Source of the DNA: CAVEFW01 sp964579575
GTDB lineage: Bacteria; Actinomycetota; Coriobacteriia; Coriobacteriales; Eggerthellaceae
Direction of reading: 5' to 3'
Assembly (NCBI GenBank): GCA_964579575.1
Contig: CAZOGL010000001.1
Span: 1-64,000, forward strand
DNA length: 64,000 nucleotides
Positions 52,713 to 60,848 of this stretch are shown here, piece by piece. The notes beneath the pieces were generated by a model that worked only from the letters and a program-made list of their open reading frames with translations, was not told the origin of the DNA and made no database searches. The position numbers and the translations under genes are program-made. Within the stretch, counting starts at the first letter, position 1, and the number at the start of each line of letters is the position of its first letter.

Positions 52713-53693
52713 ATGACTGAGATGACCAAGAACATGATGTTGTTCTCTGGCTCTGTAAACCCTGAGCTTGCTGAGCAGATCGCGAAAGAGCTCAACACCT
52801 CGTTGAATAACATTCGTCTCGAGAAGTTCAGCAACGGCGAGATCTACGTCCGTTACCAGGAGAGCATCCGCGGTAACGACGTGTTCTTGATCCAAAGCAT
52901 CGCCGATTCTGCCGACCACAAATACGACGTCAACGATGCGCTCATGGAGCTTCTCATCATGGTTGACGCCGCAAAGCGCGCCTCTGCCCGCACAATCAAT
53001 GTTGTCGTCTCCCATTATGGGTATGCCCGCCAAGACCGCAAGGCCGCGAGTCGCGAGCCCATCACCGCTAAGCTTGTCGCTGACCTTTTGAGCGTTGCCG
53101 GCATCGACCGTCTCATCACTGTCGACCTGCATGTCGGTCAGATCCAGGGCTACTTTGACATCCCCGTCGACCATCTGACCGCTTTGCCAATCCTTGCCGA
53201 CTACTACAAATCCAAAGACCTTCCTACCGAGAAGCTTTGCGTTGTCTCCCCCGATGTGGGACGTGCGAAGGCCGCCAAGAAGTTCAGCGACATGATGGGC
53301 GCTGACCTTGTCATCATGCACAAGGGTCGTCCGGGCCACAACAAGGCTGAGATCACCGCTCTTATCGGTGATGTCGCTGGCAAGATCTGCATCATCAACG
53401 ACGACATGATCGACACCGCCGGATCTATTGGCGCAGCGACCCAGACCTTGAAGGACAAGGGTGCCGAGAAGATCTACGTTTGCTGCACCCACCCCATCCT
53501 GAGCGGTCCTGCTTACGAGCGTCTCGAGAAGGCCCCCATCGAGGAGGTCTTGGTTTGCAACACCATCCCGGTCCCCGAGGAGAAGCGGACGGGCAAGATT
53601 CGCGTTATCTCCGTCGCTCCGCTTTTGGCTGCCGCCATCAAGAATGTCTACAACAACGGTTCCGTCTCCGATTTGTTTGACATCCAACTGTAG
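52713..53693 (+). CDS. prs: Ribose-phosphate pyrophosphokinase
   Basis: A 326-residue class I PRPP synthetase, making 5-phosphoribosyl 1-pyrophosphate from ribose 5-phosphate and ATP for purine, pyrimidine and His/Trp synthesis. It shows FSNGEIYVRYQESIRG, the ATP loop GYARQDRKAASREPITAKL, DLHVGQIQGYFDIPVDHL, and the PRPP loop DDMIDTAGSI. The catalytic flexible-loop KR is replaced by a K-R-P-G-H-like segment (HKGRPGHNKAE). ATG 52713 has taggag upstream. It precedes pth by 183 bases of CG-rich low-complexity sequence. Confidence 0.95.
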   Translation: MTEMTKNMMLFSGSVNPELAEQIAKELNTSLNNIRLEKFSNGEIYVRYQESIRGNDVFLIQSIADSADHKYDVNDALMELLIMVDAAKRASARTINVVVSHYGYARQDRKAASREPITAKLVADLLSVAGIDRLITVDLHVGQIQGYFDIPVDHLTALPILADYYKSKDLPTEKLCVVSPDVGRAKAAKKFSDMMGADLVIMHKGRPGHNKAEITALIGDVAGKICIINDDMIDTAGSIGAATQTLKDKGAEKIYVCCTHPILSGPAYERLEKAPIEEVLVCNTIPVPEEKRTGKIRVISVAPLLAAAIKNVYNNGSVSDLFDIQL

Positions 53694-53876
53694 CCCATGG
53701 TCATGCGGCGCTGTCGCGTTGCATCGCGTCGCCGCCGTGTCGCGTCACGTCGCGTGACTGTTTGACATCTTGCGGGTCGTGAGCATGCTGCCTCAGCGTC
53801 TAAGCTCAGGTTTACGTGCTTGCGACCCGCTTGCCGACTCTCGTTCAATCTCGATTTCTTTGTTGAGGAGCTTTCT

Positions 53877-54434
53877 TTGTATCTCATCGTTGGCCTGGGA
53901 AATCCGGGCGAGGAATACGCACATACGCGCCATAACGCTGGTTTTGACACCATCGCGCTCATCGCGGAGGAGATTGGTGTGCACTATTGGAAGAGCGAGT
54001 GCGGAGCAAAGACAGGCAAGGGCACGTATCATGGCGAGGATGTCGTGTTGGCCATGCCGCAAAGCTATATGAACACCAGCGGCGGTCCGGTGAAACAACT
54101 GTGCACGACATACAAGGTCGACCCCGACCACCTCATCGTCATTCATGACGAGCTTGATATCGACCCGGGAACGATACGTATCAAGTTCGGCGGCGGGCAT
54201 GCGGGGCACAACGGCTTGCGTTCCATCTGCGATAAGCTCGCTACACGCGACTGGTATCGTGTGCGTTGCGGCATCGGACGTCCTCCGGGACGCATGAACG
54301 TCGCGGACTACGTGCTCTCCCTCCCCAAGAAGGAGGCGGCTGACGATTTCGCCCAAGCGATATGCCTCGCAGCCGAGGCAACCCTGTTCCTCATCGAAAA
54401 TGGTCTTGCGAAAGCGCAACAAAAGTACAACTGA
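53877..54434 (+). CDS. pth: Peptidyl-tRNA hydrolase
   Basis: A 185-residue Pth. It starts LYLIVGLGNPGEEYAHTRHNAGF with the catalytic His of RHNAGF. It then has QSYMNTSGGPVKQL, HDELDIDPGTIRIKFGGGHAGHNGLRS with the catalytic Asp, and DWYRVRCGIGRPP. I chose the TTG at 53877 because gaggag is six bases upstream and the protein then starts exactly at the family N-terminus; no ATG fits. The neighbour prs is often found next to pth. Confidence 0.94.
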   Translation: MYLIVGLGNPGEEYAHTRHNAGFDTIALIAEEIGVHYWKSECGAKTGKGTYHGEDVVLAMPQSYMNTSGGPVKQLCTTYKVDPDHLIVIHDELDIDPGTIRIKFGGGHAGHNGLRSICDKLATRDWYRVRCGIGRPPGRMNVADYVLSLPKKEAADDFAQAICLAAEATLFLIENGLAKAQQKYN

Positions 54435-54533
54435 AAAAAAGCACGACTGGCGGTTAGACGAGAAGTTCCTTGGGCTCGGAGAAGAGCCGCCTTGGATCCA
54501 AACTTGTCTTGGAGATTCCGCCTCGCTCGTTGC

Positions 54534-55937
54534 CTATTTGATGTGCGCGGCGATGATGATCCACATCACGACGGCGAACAGGGCAGAAAACAGGAAGGCT
54601 GCCTGGTAGGGAAGGGCGGCTCCAATCGCACCCGTTGCCGCAAGGGGTGCTAACACCGATACAAGCAACACCATCGCGGCGGTGCCGAGGCTTGCGCATG
54701 CCTGTCGTATGAGCACTATGAACGAGCTCCCGTCCATGATTATCTTTTGGGGAAGGTGTGCAAGCGAATAGCTCATTGTGGGGCCCATGATCATGCTCAT
54801 GCCCGCGCCGCGGACGAGCTGTATGAGGGCAACGAGCCAAAGTGGTGTCGCCGCGTCCATGAACACGGCTCCGATAGCTCCGATTGCCATTGAGGCCCCG
54901 CCGATCAAGGCGACGGGGCGGACGCCGTATCGGTCGGTTGCGATACCCGCAAGCGGATTGAGAACCAATGCCGCAATCGTGGCAGGAATAAATATAAGGC
55001 CGCTTTCCGTCGCGGATCCGCCGCAGAGGTCTTGCCAATACATCGACAAAAGCAACGTGATTCCGAGGTATGACACCATGAGTGTGCATTGGACAAGCAT
55101 GCCGTTGACGAAGGGGGTGTGACGGAAGATGTCGAGACTTACCAAGGGTTGGGGAGCAACGGCTTGGCGACGGAAGAATAGGATGATAAACAGGATGCCC
55201 ACGATGGCGGGTGCCCAAAACATCGGGCTGGTTGGATTTATGCTGCTCGCGTTTGAGATTGCCAACAACAATCCGCCGAACCCCAAAGTCGAATAGATGA
55301 GGGAGGAAACATCAAGTGTCGCACCTTCATCGTTGTTGCTTCCCTTGGAGTCTCGTTCGATGCCGATAAACGTTGCCGCGGTAAGCACGAGTGTCAAGAT
55401 TGCGAGCAGCGCAAAGAAGCTGCGCCACCCCCAAGCATCCGTCATGACGCCTCCGAGAACGGGACCGATGTTGGGCGCAAAGCCGAGCGCAATACCTGCG
55501 ATGCCCATGGCGGTCGCGCGTTGTCCTGCGGGGAATCGCACGGTTGCGATTGCTTGGACGAGAGGCATGGTGATACCTGCGGAAATGGCTTGCAATATGC
55601 GTCCGACAACCATGAGCCAAAACGAATCCGTAGCTGCGAACAGGTTCAAGGCGGAGCCTACGAGAAGGAACAAGAACGCGACAAAGACAAGGGCACGCGT
55701 AGTGAGGCGTCGGGAAATGAAGGTGACTGCGGGAACGGTGATGCCGACGACGAGCATATAGGAGGTGGCGAGCCACTGACCGAGACTTGCGTCGATGCCA
55801 AAATCTGCGTCTATGCTGCCCAACATCGAGTTGACCGCCGTTTGCGACAGGTTGCCCAACGCCGTGCCAAGCACTACGATGGCGAAGAGGACATACAGCC
55901 TCGTCTGTTTTTGCTTGGTGTTTGCGTTCTCGACCAC
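54534..55937 (-). CDS. MFS multidrug exporter, DHA2 (EmrB/QacA) family
   Basis: A 467-residue carrier with about 14 helices. The DHA2 features are SMLGSIDADFGIDASLGQWLATSYMLVVGITVPA at the start, GRILQAISAGITMPLVQA in helix 4, and motif C GFAPNIGPVLGGVMTDAWGWRSFF in helix 5. It probably exports drugs or toxic metabolites by proton antiport. GTG start at 55937 with aaaggag. Its end lies 99 bases from the pth stop in convergent orientation; no strong terminator was seen between them. Confidence 0.9.
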   Translation of the reverse strand: MVENANTKQKQTRLYVLFAIVVLGTALGNLSQTAVNSMLGSIDADFGIDASLGQWLATSYMLVVGITVPAVTFISRRLTTRALVFVAFLFLLVGSALNLFAATDSFWLMVVGRILQAISAGITMPLVQAIATVRFPAGQRATAMGIAGIALGFAPNIGPVLGGVMTDAWGWRSFFALLAILTLVLTAATFIGIERDSKGSNNDEGATLDVSSLIYSTLGFGGLLLAISNASSINPTSPMFWAPAIVGILFIILFFRRQAVAPQPLVSLDIFRHTPFVNGMLVQCTLMVSYLGITLLLSMYWQDLCGGSATESGLIFIPATIAALVLNPLAGIATDRYGVRPVALIGGASMAIGAIGAVFMDAATPLWLVALIQLVRGAGMSMIMGPTMSYSLAHLPQKIIMDGSSFIVLIRQACASLGTAAMVLLVSVLAPLAATGAIGAALPYQAAFLFSALFAVVMWIIIAAHIK

Positions 55938-56041
55938 GATTGCTCCTTTGAACGTTCGATGCGAATGACAATGCGGATGATACCAAGTTTTCCGCTGAGC
56001 GTAATACCTTTCGGCGAACTTCGTGAACGAGGTGCACGCGT

Positions 56042-56047
56042 TATACT
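56042..56047 (+). promoter_or_regulatory. Candidate -10 element for purE
   Basis: TATACT 79 bases before purE; no good -35 at standard spacing. Confidence 0.35.
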
Positions 56048-56126
56048 ATGACCATGAGAAAAGTGTCGAAATCGGCATGCATATCATGTGTTTATGGCGT
56101 TTCGACCCCGTTGAAAGGACGAGAGA

Positions 56127-56594
56127 ATGGCAGACGAGAAAACCCCCGTTGTCGGCATCATCATGGGCTCCACCAGCGATATGCCCACCATGGAAGCATG
56201 CATGAAGCAACTTGACGAGTTCGGAGTGGCCTACGAGGTCAAGGTCGCAAGCGCCCATCGTAAGCCCCTCGAGGTCCACGCGTGGGCAAGTACCGCCCAC
56301 GAACGGGGCATCAAGGTCATCATCGCCGCCGCTGGTAAGGCTGCACACCTCGGGGGAGTCGTTGCTGCGTACACGCCGTGCCCGGTCATTGCCGTTCCGA
56401 TGAAGACGAGCGACTTGGGAGGTCTCGACAGCCTGTTGTCCATGGTTCAGATGCCCAGTGGCGTACCGGTTGCCACTGTCGCCATCAACGGCGCGAAGAA
56501 CGCTGCCATCCTTGCAGTCCAGATGATGGGTACAAACTGCGACACCTGTCGCCAAAAGATCATCGATTACAAGGCGGCAATGGCCGAGTCTTAA
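56127..56594 (+). CDS. purE: N5-carboxyaminoimidazole ribonucleotide mutase PurE
   Basis: A 155-residue class I PurE, interconverting N5-CAIR and CAIR in purine synthesis. Key motifs: GIIMGSTSDMPTM, SAHRKP with the catalytic His, AAAGKAAHLGGVVAAYT, and MPSGVPVATVAING. ATG 56127 has aaagga upstream. No purK or other purine gene adjoins it; iorA follows after about 115 bases and may share the transcript. Confidence 0.96.
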   Translation: MADEKTPVVGIIMGSTSDMPTMEACMKQLDEFGVAYEVKVASAHRKPLEVHAWASTAHERGIKVIIAAAGKAAHLGGVVAAYTPCPVIAVPMKTSDLGGLDSLLSMVQMPSGVPVATVAINGAKNAAILAVQMMGTNCDTCRQKIIDYKAAMAES

Positions 56595-56708
56595 TGCAAG
56601 TGTGGTGATGGGGCTGCGTTGTCGGCCCCTCGCCTTGATTGTGCGCATGGTCGTAGCGTGAGAGGTACGACCATGCTTTTGTCGGTATGTAGAGGGAATG
56701 GGATTATC

Positions 56709-58685
56709 GTGACAAAGAAGCTGCTCATGGCCAACGCGGCGTTCGCGTGCGCCGCCTTGGAGGCCGGCGTGCGTGTCGTGGCGGGTTATCCTGGTACGCC
56801 GTCGTCCGAGGTCATCGAGACCATTGCGGCCCGTCGCGCAGACGGGTCTGCGGAGGGCGTGCACGTCGAGTGGTCCACCAACGAGAAGGCCGCTCTTGAG
56901 ATGTTATGCGGCGCGTCCTATGCGGGCGCGCGGACCTTGTATACCTGCAAGCAGATGGGCATGAACGTGGCAGCAGACGCGTTGTTGTCCGTCAACTATG
57001 TCGGCACCGGCGGCGGCATGGTCTTGTTTGTCGCCGACGACCCAGGTCCTATCAGCTCCCAAACCGAGCAGGATACCCGTCGCTTTGCCGCGTTTGCCAA
57101 GGTCCCGGTGCTTGATCCCGCTACGCCGGAGCAAGGCGCGGAGATGATGAAGGCCGCCTTCGACCTATCCGAGCGTTACCATACGCCGGTCATCGTCCGT
57201 CCGACGACCCGCGTGTGCCATGCGAGCGCCTTTTTCGAGGTAAAGGACAAGACGGTTGCGACTCCCGTTCCCGAAGAGGGGTTCGTCAAGGATCCGAAGT
57301 GGATCATCTTCCCTCGTCGCAGCTACCAAGCACATGACGAGATAAATCGCCGCCTCGAGGCGATAGCGACAGATTTCGGCTCCGACCCTCTGCTCTCCCG
57401 CTTCAACGTCGTTATCGAGGGGGGCGCGAGCGAGCAAGGATGTTCGAGCGAGCAAGGATGTCCTCGCCTTGGCATCATGGCCGGAGGTATTTCTGCTTCC
57501 TATGTGCGTGATGCCCTCTCGATGCTCGAGGAGCGTAGCCGTGCTCTCGGGGTCAACCTTCCTGCCTATCGATTCATGCAAATCGGTACCCCCTATCCTT
57601 TTCCCCGGGAGGCTGCGGCGGATTTCGCCGAGGGGCTCGACGTTGTCATCGTGTTCGAGGAGCTTGACTTCGTCATCGAGGACGAGATGCTCAAGCTTGC
57701 CGGTGAGATTCACGCTGATTACGACGTGCTTGGTAAGTTGACGGGTCACACGCGAGACCGTGGCGAGAACGATGTCGATGACTGCGTTGCCCGCCTCGCC
57801 GCGTTCTTTGACGCCTATGCGCCAAACGATCTTGGCTCCGCGTTCGAACAACTTGTGTTCCCGGGGAGTCCCTATTCCTATCAAGCGCCCGAGGATGCGC
57901 CTTTGCCGGTGCGCCCTCCGGTTCTTTGCGCCGGTTGTCCCCATCGCGGCAGCTTTTACGCAATCAAACAGGCCCTCGGAAAGCGCGATGCCGTGTACTG
58001 TGGCGATATTGGGTGCTATACCTTGGGCAATGCTGCCCCGCTGTACACCACGGATACCTGCTTGTGCATGGGCGCTGGCATCACCATGGCCCAAGGCTTC
58101 TCCGTTGCCGAGCCGGAAAAGAAGCAAATCGCGTTCGTCGGTGATTCCACCTTCTTCGCCAGCGGTATGACCGGCGTTGCCAATGCCGTATACAACGGTC
58201 ATGACATCACCGTCGTCGTGCTCGATAACGCCACCACTGCCATGACGGGTAGCCAACCCCACCCTGGCACGGGTGTCACGCTCATGGGCGAGAGGCGCAA
58301 GCCTATCAGTATTCCTGCGGTGCTCGAGGCCCTTGGCATCGAATGCATCGTTCGAGCAAATCCCCTCGATCACGGACAGGCAAAGGCCGCTGCGGAGAAG
58401 GCTATCGACTTCCCGGGTCCTTCCGCCATTGTGTTCGAGAGCCCCTGCGTCCAACTGAAGAAGCCGGATGTACCTGTGGTGATCGATCCCCAGTCCTGCA
58501 CGGGATGCAAGAAGTGCATCACCGAGATCGGGTGTCCGGGTATCGGGTTTGATGTGGATGCCGTGGGGCCGAAGAGCAAAAAGCGGGGCCAAGCGTTCAT
58601 TGACCGCTCCTTGTGTAATGGGTGTGGCCTGTGTACCCAGGTTTGTCCCTTTGGTTCGATTTCTGCCGCCAAGAAGGAGGACTAA
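56709..58685 (+). CDS. iorA: Indolepyruvate ferredoxin oxidoreductase, alpha subunit
   Basis: About 658 residues. It oxidises aryl pyruvates (from Trp, Tyr, Phe) to aryl-acetyl-CoA and reduces ferredoxin. It shows the family opening KKLLMANAAFACAALEAGV with AGYPGTPSSEVIE. The thiamine-diphosphate domain follows (CAGCPHRGSFYAIKQAL, GDIGCYTLG, GDSTFFASGMTGVANAVYNG). Two C-terminal 4Fe-4S motifs (CTGCKKCITEIGCP and CNGCGLCTQVCPFG) complete it. I prefer GTG 56709, which gives the family N-terminus; ATG 56673 has a better site (gagagg) and would add 12 residues. An insertion after residue ~238 carries a six-residue duplication with extra Cys. iorB starts four bases after the stop. Confidence 0.94.
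   Translation: MTKKLLMANAAFACAALEAGVRVVAGYPGTPSSEVIETIAARRADGSAEGVHVEWSTNEKAALEMLCGASYAGARTLYTCKQMGMNVAADALLSVNYVGTGGGMVLFVADDPGPISSQTEQDTRRFAAFAKVPVLDPATPEQGAEMMKAAFDLSERYHTPVIVRPTTRVCHASAFFEVKDKTVATPVPEEGFVKDPKWIIFPRRSYQAHDEINRRLEAIATDFGSDPLLSRFNVVIEGGASEQGCSSEQGCPRLGIMAGGISASYVRDALSMLEERSRALGVNLPAYRFMQIGTPYPFPREAAADFAEGLDVVIVFEELDFVIEDEMLKLAGEIHADYDVLGKLTGHTRDRGENDVDDCVARLAAFFDAYAPNDLGSAFEQLVFPGSPYSYQAPEDAPLPVRPPVLCAGCPHRGSFYAIKQALGKRDAVYCGDIGCYTLGNAAPLYTTDTCLCMGAGITMAQGFSVAEPEKKQIAFVGDSTFFASGMTGVANAVYNGHDITVVVLDNATTAMTGSQPHPGTGVTLMGERRKPISIPAVLEALGIECIVRANPLDHGQAKAAAEKAIDFPGPSAIVFESPCVQLKKPDVPVVIDPQSCTGCKKCITEIGCPGIGFDVDAVGPKSKKRGQAFIDRSLCNGCGLCTQVCPFGSISAAKKED
57426..57461. repeat. In-frame 18-bp tandem duplication in iorA
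   Basis: Two units of gcgagcgagcaaggatgt type encode ASEQGC and SSEQGC in a linker between IorA domains. Confidence 0.9.
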
Positions 58686-58688
58686 ATC

Positions 58689-59288
58689 ATGCTCAACATT
58701 CTTCTTTCGGGCATTGGTGGTCAGGGTACGGTTCTTGCTGCAAAGATTTTGGCCCAGGCCGCACAAGAGAAGGGATGGGCCGTACGCACTGCTGAAACCA
58801 TCGGCATGGCCCAACGCGGTGGCACCGTAACGAGCCATGTGCGCATGGCCGACAAGAGAGAGGACGTCCAATCGTCCCTGCTTGTGAAGGGGTCAGCGGA
58901 CCTCATCGTTGCCTTTGAACCCGGTGAGGCTGCTCGGGCGTTGCCTTTCCTCTCGCCCAAGGGGACCATCGTCACCGCGAGCACGCCGGTCCAACCGGTC
59001 ACGGCTTCCTTGTCGGGTACGCCTTATCGTGCCGCGGACGTTCTCGGCAATCTCGAGAAGTCCCTTGAAGGTACCCCTGCGCGGCTTATCGTCGTTAACG
59101 AGGCTCCTATTTTGGCCCAGATCGGCACCACGAGGGCTCTCAACACGGTATTGTTGGCAGCAGCTCTTGGCACGGGATGTCTTCCCCTGACCATCGACGA
59201 CTTGCGGGAGGCGATTCGCGTCTGTGTCAAACCGCGGTTTGTTGACCTCAACTTGAACGCCATCGATATCGCCCTTGCACGCCGTTAG
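58689..59288 (+). CDS. iorB: Indolepyruvate ferredoxin oxidoreductase, beta subunit
   Basis: A 199-residue gamma-type subunit of the 2-oxoacid oxidoreductase superfamily. It begins MLNILLSGIGGQGTVLAAKILAQAA and has ETIGMAQRGGTVTSHVRM, both hallmark segments. ATG 58689 follows aaggagg inside the end of iorA. The TAG stop is repeated in frame twice more by a 12-bp tandem array. Confidence 0.95.
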   Translation: MLNILLSGIGGQGTVLAAKILAQAAQEKGWAVRTAETIGMAQRGGTVTSHVRMADKREDVQSSLLVKGSADLIVAFEPGEAARALPFLSPKGTIVTASTPVQPVTASLSGTPYRAADVLGNLEKSLEGTPARLIVVNEAPILAQIGTTRALNTVLLAAALGTGCLPLTIDDLREAIRVCVKPRFVDLNLNAIDIALARR

Positions 59289-59312
59289 AAACGCCGCTAG
59301 AAACGCCGCTAG
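59286..59312. repeat. 12-bp tandem array repeating the iorB stop codon in frame
   Basis: tagaaacgccgc occurs at 59286-59297 and 59298-59309, followed by a third tag at 59310-59312. Three in-frame TAG codons result, 12 bases apart. Further on, gcttaccggggcgggttc and gcttatcgaggcgggctt form another diverged pair (about 59332-59380). Confidence 0.9.
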
Positions 59313-59421
59313 AAAAATCAAAGACAGACTCGCTTACCGGGGCGGGTTCCTACGAGTGCGCTTATCGAGGCGGGCTTTATCTCAGGTAATCGATATCTTC
59401 CGTTTCGATCTTTGTGAGTTT

Positions 59422-59450
59422 TTGAGCGCCTTCGCAAAGTGGCGTACAAT
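59422..59450 (+). promoter_or_regulatory. paaK promoter
   Basis: TTGAGC (59422-59427) and TACAAT (59445-59450) with a 17-base spacer, 40 bases before the paaK start. Confidence 0.65.
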
Positions 59451-59489
59451 GCTCCCCATTGCGATAAAGAAAGAAGAAGGACGATCGCT

Positions 59490-60725
59490 ATGAAAATGAC
59501 CCAAGAGCAATTGGACATGATTGTTGCCCAATTCAAGACCCTGAAGGACCGCAGCCCCTTTTACGCGAAGAAATTTGAGGGCATCGACCTTGTTGGGGTG
59601 AAAACCCAGGAAGACTTCGAGAAACTCCCCTTCACGGAGAAGGCCGATCTCCGCGAGGCCTATCCGCTGGGACTTGCCGCGGTGCCCAAGGAGAAGATCG
59701 TGCGTATCCACAGCTCGTCGGGCACGACGGGCACGCCGGTCATCATCCCCTACACCAAAAAGGATATCGATGACTGGGCGAATATGTTCGCACGCTGCTA
59801 CGAGTATGCGGGGTGCACGCCCGAGGATGTTATCCAGATCACGCCAGGCTATGGCCTTTGGACCGCGGGTATCGGCTTCCAGGCGGGCGCCGAGCGCTTG
59901 GGCGCCATGGCTGTTCCCATGGGTCCTGGCAACACCGCCAAACAGCTTCAGTTCCTCCAGGACTTCCAATCGACCGTCCTTTGCGCAACCAGCTCATTTG
60001 CCCTGCTCATGGCCGAGGAAATCAAGAAGAATAACCTTCAGGACAAGATTGCGCTCAAGAAGGGTGTTATCGGTTCCGAGCGTTGGGGCGAGAAAATGCG
60101 CAAGCGTATCTCCGAAGAGCTTGGCATCGAGTTGTATGACATCTACGGATTGACCGAGGTATACGGCCCCGGTATTGGTATCAACTGCAAGGCCGACAGC
60201 GCTATGCATATCTGGGCCGACTACGTTTATATCGAGATTGTCGATCCCGAGACCGGTGAGTTGCTCCCCGATGGCGAAGAGGGCGAGATTGTCCTCACGA
60301 CCCTCCAGAAGGAGGGCGCACCACTCATCCGCTTCCGTACCCACGACCTCTCCCGCATCGTTCCGGGTGAGTGCGAGTGCGGTTCCAAGCATCCTCGCAT
60401 CGACATCATCACCGGACGCACCGACGACATGGTCAAGGTTCGCGGTTGCAATATCTTCCCGGCGCTCATCGAGGAGTGCATCGCGTTTACGGACGGTTGC
60501 TCGAGCGAGTACCAGGTCTACATCAACAACGAGAATGGTCGCGACAACCTTAACCTCTATTTCGAGTCTGACGCTCCCGAGGATGAGTGGCCCCAAATCG
60601 AGCAAAATCTTGCTGTGGTGTTCAAGGCCAAGATAGGCATGACGCCTGTTCCGAAGGCTGTTCCTGTCGGCGACTTGCCCCGCAGCGAAAAGAAGACCAA
60701 GCGTATCTTTGACGATCGTTACTAA
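59490..60725 (+). CDS. paaK: Phenylacetate-CoA ligase family enzyme
   Basis: A 411-residue adenylate-forming enzyme of the PaaK type. It shows SSSGTTGTPVIIPYT (ATP loop), YDIYGLTEVYGPGIGINC, FRTHDLSRI, and DDMVKVRGCNIFP. The C-terminal AMP-binding domain is of PaaK form. Next to iorAB it probably interconverts aryl-acetyl-CoA and free aryl acetate, recovering ATP from aromatic amino acid fermentation; the direction is inferred. ATG 59490 has aagaagg. It has its own promoter and terminator. Confidence 0.92.
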   Translation: MKMTQEQLDMIVAQFKTLKDRSPFYAKKFEGIDLVGVKTQEDFEKLPFTEKADLREAYPLGLAAVPKEKIVRIHSSSGTTGTPVIIPYTKKDIDDWANMFARCYEYAGCTPEDVIQITPGYGLWTAGIGFQAGAERLGAMAVPMGPGNTAKQLQFLQDFQSTVLCATSSFALLMAEEIKKNNLQDKIALKKGVIGSERWGEKMRKRISEELGIELYDIYGLTEVYGPGIGINCKADSAMHIWADYVYIEIVDPETGELLPDGEEGEIVLTTLQKEGAPLIRFRTHDLSRIVPGECECGSKHPRIDIITGRTDDMVKVRGCNIFPALIEECIAFTDGCSSEYQVYINNENGRDNLNLYFESDAPEDEWPQIEQNLAVVFKAKIGMTPVPKAVPVGDLPRSEKKTKRIFDDRY

Positions 60726-60785
60726 ATCGCTATTAAACCGTTTTCGCCACCAAACTTCGTTACTGAACCGTTTGTCGTACACACG

Positions 60786-60815
60786 AAGAAGGCCCCATCG
60801 GGGCCTTCTTTCTTT
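60786..60815 (+). terminator. Terminator after paaK
   Basis: AAGAAGGCCCC (60786-60796) pairs with GGGGCCTTCTT (60800-60810), followed by a T-rich tail; it is symmetrical enough to serve the converging antiporter gene. Confidence 0.9.
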
Positions 60816-60848
60816 ATCTCGGAGCGATTGAACGAACGGAAATCGTTG

